Assembly (NCBI RefSeq): GCF_027186265.1
Contig: NZ_CP114176.1
Span: 1,240,001-1,304,000 of the forward strand
Direction of reading: 5' to 3'
Origin: Lentibacillus daqui
GTDB taxonomy: Bacteria > Bacillota > Bacilli > Bacillales > Amphibacillaceae
Length of the DNA: 64,000 nt
Under the pieces are notes generated by a model that was not told the origin of the DNA, searched no databases, and saw only the letters and a program-made list of their open reading frames with translations. Both the position numbers and the translations under genes were made by a program. Each line of letters begins with the position of its first letter. The stretch's first letter is position 1. This document shows, piece by piece, positions 35,197 to 42,063 of the stretch.

Positions 35197-35664
35197 ATGC
35201 CAAAAGGAACTGGGAAAACACTCGCGCAAAATAAAAAAGCATCCCATGATTATTTTATTGAAGAAACTTATGAGGCGGGGATTGTGTTGCAAGGTACGGA
35301 AATTAAATCTGTCCGTGCAGGTCGTATTAATTTAAAGGATGCTCACGCACGAATTGACCGTGGGGAAGTCAAGCTTATTAATATGCATATCGCCACATAC
35401 GAACAGGGAAACCGATTTAATCATGATCCAACCCGAACCCGAAAATTGTTGCTTCATCGCAAGGAAATTGATAAATTAACTGGATTAATTCAACAACAGG
35501 GTTATGCACTTGTACCGCTAAAAGTTTATATAAAAAATGGTGTTGCGAAAATCCTGCTTGGTCTTGGTCGTGGAAAGAAAAAATACGATAAACGGGAAGA
35601 CCTGAAGCGGAAACAAATGAAATGTGATGCTGATCGTGCAATAAAAGAACATAACCAAACGTAA
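35197..35664 (+). CDS. smpB: SsrA-binding protein SmpB
   Basis: A 155-residue tmRNA partner that delivers alanyl-tmRNA to stalled ribosomes and fills the decoding centre. It has an OB-fold core with AGIVLQGTEIKSVRAGRINLKDA (about 27-50) and a basic C-terminal tail KKKYDKREDLKRKQMKCDADRA that becomes helical in the mRNA channel. GTAGGAGGA is placed before the ATG. The ssrA gene begins 130 bases downstream. Confidence 0.98.
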   Translation: MPKGTGKTLAQNKKASHDYFIEETYEAGIVLQGTEIKSVRAGRINLKDAHARIDRGEVKLINMHIATYEQGNRFNHDPTRTRKLLLHRKEIDKLTGLIQQQGYALVPLKVYIKNGVAKILLGLGRGKKKYDKREDLKRKQMKCDADRAIKEHNQT

Positions 35665-35677
35665 AGTTTTCCAGCAC

Positions 35678-35705
35678 TTGATTTTATGATGATCTGTGAT
35701 ATAAT
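35678..35705 (+). promoter_or_regulatory. Promoter of ssrA
   Basis: TTGATT (35678-35683), 16-base spacer, TATAAT (35700-35705). Initiation near 35712 gives a precursor with about 80 extra 5' bases. Confidence 0.7.
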
Positions 35706-35794
35706 TATATTTGTCGTTAGGGAGTTATTGACTTCATTTAATGACATGTTAACTTCATAACAGCTCAATACATCCTCGAGCGTTACTCTTTTAT

Positions 35795-36161
35795 GGGGAC
35801 GTTACGGATTCGACAGGGATAGATTGAGCTCAGGTTGCACGTCGAGGTTACGGCTCGTAAAACGTTATTCGCCTAAATATAACTGGCAAAACTAACAATC
35901 AACCAGCTTTAGCTGCTGCGTAAGTAGTACTAAAGCGATCCTTCCTGCCATCGCCCGTGTGGCAGATTGAAGGGTCTCAAATGAAGCGGGCTATACTGTC
36001 ATTCGCCGTCTGAGGATGATAGTTGAAACCAATCAGACTAGCTACTTGAGAAGCCTGTTGGTAGGCTAACGATGTAGCGAATGATAATATACCAACTACG
36101 CGTGTAGAAGCCTGAGTGGCGATATCCCTGGACGTGGGTTCAACTCCCACCGTCTCCACCA
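35795..36161 (+). ncRNA. ssrA: Transfer-messenger RNA (tmRNA)
   Basis: 367-base one-piece tmRNA. The 5' end GGGGACGTTACGGATTCGAC and 3' end GGTTCAACTCCCACCGTCTCC-ACCA form the tRNA-like domain (CCA encoded). The tag reading frame starts at GGC 35885 and reads GKTNNQPALAAA followed by TAA at 35921; with the alanine carried by tmRNA this gives AGKTNNQPALAAA. It ends in the ALAA-type degron expected for ClpXP recognition. Four pseudoknots are expected but were not folded here. Works with SmpB just upstream and RNase R. Confidence 0.97.
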
Positions 36162-36184
36162 ATACATAAGTTGGTGGTTTTTTT
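36156..36184 (+). terminator. Terminator of ssrA
   Basis: CCACCAA/TTGGTGG stem, 8-base loop, T7. The left arm contains the encoded CCA end of tmRNA. Confidence 0.9.
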
Positions 36185-36232
36185 GTGTTTTGATAAATCC
36201 GTTTCAAAATATTTATGATTTACAATGCTTAG

Positions 36233-36427
36233 TCATAGCACGAAGAACTTTGCTTCAAATAACCTCTTTTCATTTAATAATTCACTACTATATTTTCCAT
36301 TCCTGGGAGTAACCAAGTTGTACTTGCTAAGGATCCATTCAGCGCGTTTCCTCTTTTGTTCTATTCTTAAAAAATATAAACACTCTCCAGTGTAAAAAAT
36401 ACATCTTCTTTCTTTTTTATGTACAGA
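36233..36427 (-). pseudogene. Possible eroded gene fragment
   Basis: Minus-strand frame open for 64 codons without an ATG. The translation is basic and looks protein-like, with segments RKRAEWILSKYNLV, TPRNGKYSSELL and EKRLFEAKFFVL before a TGA. There is no ribosome binding site. I do not recognise the family; it may be the tail of a lost gene next to ssrA, a frequent integration site. Apart from this, the 307 bases 36185-36491 hold nothing evident. Confidence 0.3.
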
Positions 36428-36491
36428 TTACTGAATGAAGTTTCACTTTAAACGGAAAGGGAAATGTAAATTGTAGAAAGGGTGTTGAAAA

Positions 36492-36848
36492 ATGACTAAT
36501 TTATATCAAAAAGAAAACATGAATCATTTAAGTCAGTTAAAGGATTTCGCTCCGGAACAAATGCATGCTTTCTCTGAGTATAATGAAGCCGTTTTTAAAG
36601 AGGGAGCATTAACGAAAAAAGAAAAAGAGATCATTGCCGTTGCTATTGCCCATGTGACTGAATGCCCGTACTGTATTGATAGTCATACGCGCAATGCCAA
36701 GGCAGCTGGAGCCTCGTTAAAAGAATTGGTTGAAGCTATATTTGTCGTTTCTGCAATAGAGGCAGGAGGTGCAGTGACACATAGTACCAATATGCATAAT
36801 GCAAAGGACTCGGATTCCTCGGATACCCTTTATGCACGATCCATTTGA
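36492..36848 (+). CDS. Carboxymuconolactone decarboxylase/AhpD-family protein (first of two)
   Basis: A 118-residue CMD-fold protein. The AhpD-type redox motif is visible as ECPYCIDSHTRNAKAAG (CxxC with the downstream His), so a peroxidase-linked or alkylhydroperoxidase-like role is likelier than ring decarboxylation. The ATG follows AAAGGGTG. It is followed by a second CMD gene whose TTG start overlaps this stop by four bases. The C-terminal 20 residues (SDSSDTLYARSI) are not conserved-looking. Substrate unknown. Confidence 0.85.
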   Translation: MTNLYQKENMNHLSQLKDFAPEQMHAFSEYNEAVFKEGALTKKEKEIIAVAIAHVTECPYCIDSHTRNAKAAGASLKELVEAIFVVSAIEAGGAVTHSTNMHNAKDSDSSDTLYARSI

Positions 36849-37147
36849 AAAAACTGAACCAATTAGGAAAAAGTGCTCCGGATGGCTTTAGGGGATATTC
36901 CAACTTCAGTGCAACAGCCATGAAGGAAGGAGAACTGGATGCTAAATTTAAGGAGATTCTCGCAGTAGCTGTTGGACATGCTACATTATGCCCGTATTGT
37001 ATCGATGTGCACACGAAAAATGCAGATAAAGCCGGAGCTACCGATGAAGAACTATCGGAGGCTGTATTGGTAGCATCGGCATTGCTTGCTGGCGGTGCAT
37101 ATGCGCATATGGCGAATATGATACAAAGCTACAATGATGAGGTATAA
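36845..37147 (+). CDS. Carboxymuconolactone decarboxylase/AhpD-family protein (second of two)
   Basis: A 100-residue CMD-fold protein with LCPYCIDVHTKNADKAG, the same CxxC...H motif as its neighbour. The only plausible start is TTG at 36845, overlapping the preceding TGA, with no ribosome binding site of its own. Translation therefore probably depends on termination-reinitiation from the first gene. The pair may form a hetero-oligomer or be a tandem duplication; sequence similarity between the two is limited to the core. Confidence 0.82.
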   Translation: MKKLNQLGKSAPDGFRGYSNFSATAMKEGELDAKFKEILAVAVGHATLCPYCIDVHTKNADKAGATDEELSEAVLVASALLAGGAYAHMANMIQSYNDEV

Positions 37148-37183
37148 AGTAAACTTCATGGTAAAATAAAGCTGTAACCTTGG

Positions 37184-37213
37184 AAGGACTTCCTTTTTTG
37201 GAGGTCTTTTTTG
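37184..37213 (+). terminator. Terminator after the CMD pair
   Basis: AAGGACTTCC pairs with GGAGGTCTTT (G-U allowed) around T6, with T6 in the tail. Confidence 0.75.
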
Positions 37214-37339
37214 TATAGATAGATCATAACTACTTAAACTACTTAAGAGTAACAAAGAGTGTATTGAATTTAGGAAATATTCTTCATTTATATCTTGACG
37301 ATAGTGAAAAAGTATTAGATAATACTTGTGAGTAATATA

Positions 37340-37444
37340 ATGAATACGATTGTTAAACGGGCCGGGTTAACGCAACCGACTTTTTATCTATATTTTAAAG
37401 GTAAGAAGATAATTGCGGAACTGGTCCGTTTATTTTGTACGTAA
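37340..37444 (+). pseudogene. Remnant of a TetR-family regulator
   Basis: 34 codons reading IVKRAGLTQPTFYLYFKGKK and IIAELV before a premature stop. This is the recognition half of a TetR helix-turn-helix. The first helix and the whole ligand-binding domain are missing, and there is no ribosome binding site. It is best read as a decayed regulator. The flanking 37214-37339 and 37445-37536 hold no other recognisable gene. Confidence 0.7.
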
Positions 37445-37536
37445 TTGTCGAAGCTGGTTACGAACATAATAAATAAAAATGGAAGAATTTGTAATTGAAC
37501 GCTGCTTTTCATAAAATAAGGGGGTTGATTATTATC

Positions 37537-37683
37537 ATGGAAGTGGTGGGGGGAAAGAAAGAAGGAAAAGTTAGGGAAGAATGGGTTTCATTGATCTTAA
37601 TGGCAAAACAATTGGGAATCAAACCAGATGAGGTCAGAAATTTTATAAAGAAAAATTCGCGAGTTCATACGGATAAGAATTAG
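37537..37683 (+). CDS. SinI-like anti-repressor peptide
   Basis: A 48-residue protein whose core EEWVSLILMAKQLGIKPDEV, followed by RNFIKK, matches the SinI domain (B. subtilis SinI: EWVELMVEAKEANISPEEIR). SinI binds SinR through this helical hook and releases biofilm and motility targets. An AGGGGG site lies 12 bases before the ATG at 37537. No SinR-type HTH protein is encoded nearby, so it may act on a distant regulator. The glycine/lysine-rich N-terminus differs from SinI. Confidence 0.75.
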   Translation: MEVVGGKKEGKVREEWVSLILMAKQLGIKPDEVRNFIKKNSRVHTDKN

Positions 37684-37787
37684 AATAAAATGGTGAACTT
37701 GGCCATTCGATGGCTGAAAATCCTTTTGTTTCATTGGCTTTAACGATAGAATATATGGTGAAAACTATTTTTTAAAGGAGTTATATC

Positions 37788-38843
37788 ATGACTACATACC
37801 CAAACATAAATGAAACAAAAGAACGGATTAAGCAATTGGTATCGATTCCAAGCCCATCCGGTAACACGGGAAAAGTAATGCAGCATGTAGAAGATATGTT
37901 AAAGAATCTGCAAGTGGAAACAAAGCGTAATCATAAAGGTGGACTAATCGCAACATTGCCCGGGAAAAACGATCAAGAACACCGCATGTTAACTGCCCAT
38001 GTTGACACGCTGGGCGCGATGGTCAAGGAAATAAAAGATAACGGACGGCTTCGTCTTGACCTTATTGGCGGGTTTAAATATAACGCCATCGAAGGGGAGT
38101 ATTGTGAAATTGAGACAGCAAGCGGAAAAACTTTTACCGGGACCATACTGATGCACCAAACATCAGTCCATGTTTATAAAAATGCGGGAGAGGCGAAACG
38201 CAATCAGGAAAATATGGAAGTCCGGATCGATGCAAAAGTGGAAAATGCAGAAGATATTCGCAATCTGGGAATTGAAGTTGGTGATTTTGTTTCCTTTGAT
38301 CCGCGTGTTCAACTAACCGGTAATGGGTTCATTAAATCACGCCATTTGGATGATAAAGCAAGTGTTGGTATTTTATTGCAATTGATCAAACGATTAAAAG
38401 AAGAACAAGCAACATTACCATATACAACCCATTTTTTGATTTCCAATAATGAAGAGATTGGTTATGGCGGTAATTCGAATATACCAGCAGAAACGGTAGA
38501 GTATTTGGCGGTGGATATGGGCGCTATGGGTGATGGACAATCAACGGATGAATATACAGTTTCTATTTGTGTAAAAGATGCCAGCGGACCCTATCATTAT
38601 GGGCTGCGTAAACACCTGGTGGATTTGGCCAAAACACATAACATCGGATATAAATTGGATATTTATCCGTATTATGGATCAGATGCTTCAGCAGCAATCA
38701 AGGCAGGAAATGATATTGTCCATGGGTTGATTGGGCCTGGTATTGATTCTTCGCATGCGTATGAAAGAACGCATGAGAGCTCTTTGGATTGTACAGAGCA
38801 ATTGTTGTATCATTATGTGCTTTCCGAAATGGTCATTCACTAA
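37788..38843 (+). CDS. M42 family metallo-aminopeptidase
   Basis: A 351-residue dinuclear zinc peptidase of the FrvX/YhfE type (M42, endoglucanase M-like). Metal and catalytic residues are visible: His-Asp in AHVDTLG (about 68), bridging Asp in RHLDDKAS (about 187), catalytic Glu pair in NNEEIGYGG (about 221), Asp in VDMGA and His in SSHAYERTHES near the C-terminus. These cytoplasmic enzymes trim peptides from the N-terminus. AAAGGAG precedes the ATG. Monocistronic; no paired peptidase or peptide transporter is nearby. Confidence 0.93.
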   Translation: MTTYPNINETKERIKQLVSIPSPSGNTGKVMQHVEDMLKNLQVETKRNHKGGLIATLPGKNDQEHRMLTAHVDTLGAMVKEIKDNGRLRLDLIGGFKYNAIEGEYCEIETASGKTFTGTILMHQTSVHVYKNAGEAKRNQENMEVRIDAKVENAEDIRNLGIEVGDFVSFDPRVQLTGNGFIKSRHLDDKASVGILLQLIKRLKEEQATLPYTTHFLISNNEEIGYGGNSNIPAETVEYLAVDMGAMGDGQSTDEYTVSICVKDASGPYHYGLRKHLVDLAKTHNIGYKLDIYPYYGSDASAAIKAGNDIVHGLIGPGIDSSHAYERTHESSLDCTEQLLYHYVLSEMVIH

Positions 38844-39022
38844 ACTATTATAATAAATGAAGCGAACTTACCTTTGCTTGTTAAGGATTTCCTTTCTCAC
38901 TTTTTTTCATACGCCTTATCCAATTGGCAAAAACTATTGTATTTTGGAGGTGAGAACGCAAGGTGAGTCAGGCGAATATGTTATCATGAAGGGATTCAAA
39001 AATATAGTGGATGGTGATCTTT

Positions 39023-39367
39023 GTGTCCAAAAACAGGCAAAACAGAGACCAAATATTGAAGCATTTAAAAAGTATTATTATCTCTACATTAAATGATACC
39101 CCCACAAATGTATATCTATTTGGTTCATGGGCTCGAATGGAGGAAAAAAGAACCTCGGATATTGATATTGCACTACTGTCACCGGAGGGAATTCCAGACT
39201 ATAAATGGGCGGAACTTCGTGAACGTATTGAGGAGTCAACATTGCCATATCATGTTGACTTAGTTGATTTATCAAAAGCGGATCATGAATTTGTAATCAA
39301 GGTTGAAAAGGAGGGAATAAAATGGAAAGATTATTCGAACGTATTCAGGTCGCAAATCGGGCGTTGA
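39023..39367 (+). CDS. MNT-type nucleotidyltransferase (antitoxin)
   Basis: Minimal nucleotidyltransferase of about 114 residues with the motif GSWARMEEKRTSDIDIAL (GSxAR...SDxDxA) near residue 34. In MNT/HEPN toxin-antitoxin modules this protein inactivates the HEPN RNase by AMPylation. The start is taken as GTG at 39023 (MSKNRQNRD...), with ATG at 39011 as the alternative. Its 3' end overlaps the HEPN gene by 46 bases. Both catalytic aspartates of the SDIDIA motif are intact. Confidence 0.85.
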   Translation: MSKNRQNRDQILKHLKSIIISTLNDTPTNVYLFGSWARMEEKRTSDIDIALLSPEGIPDYKWAELRERIEESTLPYHVDLVDLSKADHEFVIKVEKEGIKWKDYSNVFRSQIGR

Positions 39368-39724
39368 ATACACTTGTAGAACTGATTCATATAAAAGATA
39401 TGACAGATATTGAACGTGATGCAGCAATTCAACGTTGAGTATAGTTTTGAGGCATGCTGGAAGGCGGGTAAACAATATTTGTACGATGTGGAAGGTCTTG
39501 ATATTGGTTCACCTAAGGGGGTGATCCGCTCGTTTCGGGAAGTCGGCGTCTTTACGGAGGAAGAAACCGTTTTGGGCCTGAAAATGGTGGATCATCGTAA
39601 CATGACAGTACATACATATAACGAATCGATATCCATTGAAATAGCCAGTATGCTTCCACAATATTGTCAATTCTTGCAACATTGGATCGAACGGATCAAA
39701 AACCGGTGCGATGAAGAAAAATAG
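39322..39724 (+). pseudogene. HEPN toxin partner of the nucleotidyltransferase, frameshifted
   Basis: Nucleotidyltransferase substrate-binding/HEPN protein (HI0074 type) split by a frameshift. The first part (ATG 39322, good AAGGAGGG site) ends at a TGA at 39436 right after ERDAAIQR. The family sequence then continues in another frame as EYSFEACWKAGKQYL and so on to 39724. Comparison with the family pattern IQRFEYSFE indicates loss of two T residues at 39435-39436. The catalytic RX4H motif RNMTVH is in the second part. As read, no full toxin can be made without a frameshift. Confidence 0.85.
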
Positions 39725-39737
39725 GAGGAGGATTAGA

Positions 39738-39869
39738 ATATTTTTCTTTGATTTAATTGCTATCATACTGGTTTTAATCGGCATTGTACATTTGTACCAA
39801 TCCATCAAATATTGCTTTTTGGGCGTATTTTACCCTGGGGAAACGGAACATGCCTTTTTGGCTTTGTAA
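39738..39869 (+). CDS. Possible small membrane protein without a standard start codon
   Basis: 43-codon frame with one hydrophobic helix (LIAIILVLIGIVHLY) and a short polar tail. An excellent ribosome binding site AGGAGGAGG (39723-39731) stands six bases before an ATA at 39738, and no ATG, GTG or TTG is available in frame near it; an ATT at 39732 is too close. The site overlaps the HEPN stop. Either a rare start codon is used or this is a gene that has lost its start. Confidence 0.35.
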   Translation: MFFFDLIAIILVLIGIVHLYQSIKYCFLGVFYPGETEHAFLAL

Positions 39870-39907
39870 ATGGTATTGGGAATTTACGTTTTAGTCACGA
39901 ATGTGTG

Positions 39908-39941
39908 AAATGACTTAATCGACTGTGATTAGGTCATTTTA
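39908..39941 (+). terminator. Terminator after the toxin-antitoxin segment
   Basis: AAATGACTTAATC pairs with GATTAGGTCATTT (one G-U pair) around GACTGT, followed by TTAC. Confidence 0.65.
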
Positions 39942-40005
39942 CTTATGCCAGGTAAAAGACATATACTTAAGTTATATCAATTTTGAAAGGAAGCAGGGAT
40001 ATATC

Positions 40006-41010
40006 GTGAAACTAAGTATTCTCGATCAAGCACCAATTTCAGCCGGAAAGACAGCACAGGAAACGTTACAGGATTCGATAAAACTTGCCCAAACGGGAGA
40101 TCAGCTTGGCTATACGCGCTATTGGATTGCTGAACATCACGATCTGACCGGTCTCGCCTGTCCAGCTCCAGAAGTGATGATCGGTATCATTGCGGCACAA
40201 ACGAAAAACATCCGGATTGGCGCCGGTGCCGTATTATTGCCGCACTATAAACCATTTCGGGTGGCAGAAAACTACAATTTGTTAGCAACCTTATATCCGG
40301 ATCGTATCGATTTAGGCATTGGCCGGGCACCAGGCGGATCTGCGGAAGTAACGATGGCATTGTCTGATAATTTTCTGGAACAGGTACGAAAAGTTCCAGA
40401 AAAACTGGATGACCTATTACGATTTTTACATCTGGATTTTCCCAAAGATCATATGTATGCCAAGATAAAACCGACGCCAGTTCCGGAGATTTCACCGGAG
40501 CCATGGATGCTCGGGACAAGTGGAAAAAGTGCTGTATTAGCCGCTGAGAAAGGGATGGCCTATACATTTGGCCATTTTATGAGTGATGCAGATGGTCCGG
40601 AAGTTGTCAAGAACTATCGACAATTGATGACGGAAAAATATCCAGATCAGGTCGCAAAAGTAATTGTGACCATTACAGCTGTTTGTGCAGAAACTACGGA
40701 AAAAGCAGAAGAACTTGCGATGAGCAACTTGTTATGGAATGTACTACAGGCAAAAGGGGAAGGTGAAGAAGGGGTACCTACAGTAGACGAAGCGTTATCC
40801 TATCCATTTTCAGCGGAGGAACAGGAAATGGTGGACAAAGCTAAAGAAAAAATGGTGATCGGAAATCCCCAGGAAGTAAAGCAACAACTTGAACATTTGC
40901 AGCAGGCTTATCAGGCAGATGAATGGATGATTGTCACGATAACACATGACCATGAGGCGAGAATAAAATCGTATGAATTAATTGCGAATGAAATTTTTCA
41001 TCAATCCTGA
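40006..41010 (+). CDS. LLM-class flavin-dependent oxidoreductase (luciferase-like)
   Basis: A 334-residue TIM-barrel monooxygenase of the bacterial luciferase-like group. The N-terminal LSILDQAPISAGKTAQETL and YTRYWIAEHHD are typical of the single-component MsnO8-like subgroup (B. subtilis YceB, YtmO and similar); the FMN-binding region VMLGTSGKSAVLAAEKG-like segment is near residue 170. The substrate cannot be read. The start is taken as GTG at 40006, matching the family N-terminus; the open frame runs back to 39925. No flavin reductase is adjacent. Confidence 0.88.
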   Translation: MKLSILDQAPISAGKTAQETLQDSIKLAQTGDQLGYTRYWIAEHHDLTGLACPAPEVMIGIIAAQTKNIRIGAGAVLLPHYKPFRVAENYNLLATLYPDRIDLGIGRAPGGSAEVTMALSDNFLEQVRKVPEKLDDLLRFLHLDFPKDHMYAKIKPTPVPEISPEPWMLGTSGKSAVLAAEKGMAYTFGHFMSDADGPEVVKNYRQLMTEKYPDQVAKVIVTITAVCAETTEKAEELAMSNLLWNVLQAKGEGEEGVPTVDEALSYPFSAEEQEMVDKAKEKMVIGNPQEVKQQLEHLQQAYQADEWMIVTITHDHEARIKSYELIANEIFHQS

Positions 41011-41083
41011 TTATTGAGCTAACTAAAGAAAAAGATTATTGGTTCCATGGTCGCATATCAAATGTAGGAAATTTAAATAGACA

Positions 41084-41123
41084 AAGGAGAGAGGGCAGAT
41101 AAACAGCTTCTCTCCTTATTTTT
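41084..41123 (+). terminator. Terminator after the luciferase-like gene
   Basis: AAGGAGAGA/TCTCTCCTT stem around a 16-base loop, followed by ATTTTTG. Confidence 0.75.
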
Positions 41124-41173
41124 GTGTTAAGGTATGCAGCATCCCAAATCCAGGATGAACGGACTGAGGTTAA

Positions 41174-41410
41174 ACAGATCTTTCCGATGCAGAGGCGAAA
41201 ATTGCCGACGTATTGCTTGATCTGAAGGATTTGAATAAAGAGATTGCCAGAGTAGATAATGCATTGGCGAACAACAAAAAGCAAATGAAAAACACAGAGG
41301 GCAACATTACAGATCAAAAGAAACAAGTTGATAAACTCGAGATTGTCCGCTTTTGGTTTAAAAAAAGCGGAGGCGTGATCAAATACTTATCACTTCCAAT
41401 TAAAAGATGA
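41174..41410 (+). pseudogene. C-terminal fragment of a coiled-coil protein
   Basis: The open frame begins just after an in-frame TAA at 41171 and reads as a heptad-rich, charged protein (AKIADVLLDLKDLNKEIARV... up to IKYLSLPIKR). The only start is TTG at 41213, without a ribosome binding site. It looks like the end of a larger, lost gene. I do not recognise the family. From 41411 to 41671 nothing interpretable is seen on either strand. Confidence 0.45.
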
Positions 41411-41671
41411 TACATTGATCCGCCCCTGTAGTTAATTTATTAAAGGCGCTGTATGATGCAAATCCCCAGCCAATGTTGTTAACTTTAGTACTGCTGCCAA
41501 ATCATTTCGGTGGTTTTCCTCGAAAATCTACATGAATAATTGTTTATCACGCATTAACTGTCAGTAATACCCCACTGATTGAAGTTTTACTTTATTACAT
41601 AGCATGTCCCGCTCTGTTTCTATTACTATTTTCCTATTTTAAAAATTATTAAATGTTTTTTGAAAAATGGG

Positions 41672-41700
41672 TTGTAATTTTAACGAGGAGTCTATATACT
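41672..41700 (+). promoter_or_regulatory. Promoter of the zinc-ribbon peptide gene
   Basis: TTGTAA (41672-41677), 17-base spacer, TATACT (41695-41700). The palindromic sequence TGTATTATAACA begins at the last base of the -10, so a bound protein would cover the start point. Confidence 0.65.
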
Positions 41701-41739
41701 GTATTATAACAGAAATACAAAATTAAATCTGTTATATAA
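41700..41739 (+). promoter_or_regulatory. Paired palindromic operator-like motifs upstream of the 35-residue gene
   Basis: TGTATTATAACA (41700-41711) and TCTGTTATATAA (41728-41739) also pair with each other as TTATAACAGA...TCTGTTATA. They belong to the same motif family as the perfect palindrome at 41877 and the copy at 41903. Confidence 0.6.
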
Positions 41740-41755
41740 AAAGGAGAGATGTTGT

Positions 41756-41863
41756 ATGAAAAAGACTACACATGTTCACTGTCAACAATGCGGAAAGCCG
41801 ATGAATGCGAAAGGTTATTTGCTTGAGTGTGATTATTGCTTGTCAAAAAAGAACGAGGACTAA
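41756..41863 (+). CDS. 35-residue zinc-ribbon peptide (YhfH-like)
   Basis: MKKTTHVHCQQCGKPMNAKG followed by YLLECDYCLSKKNED: two CxxC pairs 16 residues apart, the pattern of the very small YhfH-type proteins of Bacillaceae, whose function is unknown. AAGGAGAG is seven bases before the ATG. It has its own promoter and is flanked on both sides by copies of a TGTTATATAACA-like palindrome. Four cysteines suggest zinc binding; a role in regulation through the palindromes is speculation. Confidence 0.8.
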   Translation: MKKTTHVHCQQCGKPMNAKGYLLECDYCLSKKNED

Positions 41864-41876
41864 TTTTTTGCCCAAA

Positions 41877-41921
41877 TTGTTATATAACAATATAATAATT
41901 TATTTGTTGTATTATAACAAA
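41877..41921 (+). promoter_or_regulatory. Palindrome pair downstream of the 35-residue gene
   Basis: TTGTTATATAACAA (41877-41890) is a perfect 14-bp palindrome. TTTGTTGTATTATAACAAA (41903-41921) has 6-bp inverted ends and the same TATTATAACA core as the copy at the upstream promoter. They lie 140-185 bases before isocitrate lyase. Confidence 0.6.
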
Positions 41922-42063
41922 GGGAAGCCAGATAGACAGGATGCTGTTAAAGTGGTTGGTCAGGCATCAAAAACATTATTTGGCAAACTGAAGTAGCAAG
42001 CTGATTTTGTGAGTTTCTTAACATACCTGTATACAACTATTTATTTGAAAGGGGAAATAACAA

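Noticed and set aside
38857..39096. 79-residue plus-strand ORF before the nucleotidyltransferase
   Set aside because: It has a poor ribosome binding site, overlaps the start of the nucleotidyltransferase in another frame, and its translation does not look like a stable protein.
41805..41996. 63-residue ORF overlapping the zinc-ribbon gene
   Set aside because: The first half is an out-of-frame read of the 35-residue gene, and no initiation signal exists. The tail (GKPDRQDAVKVVGQASK) looks mildly protein-like but cannot be placed.
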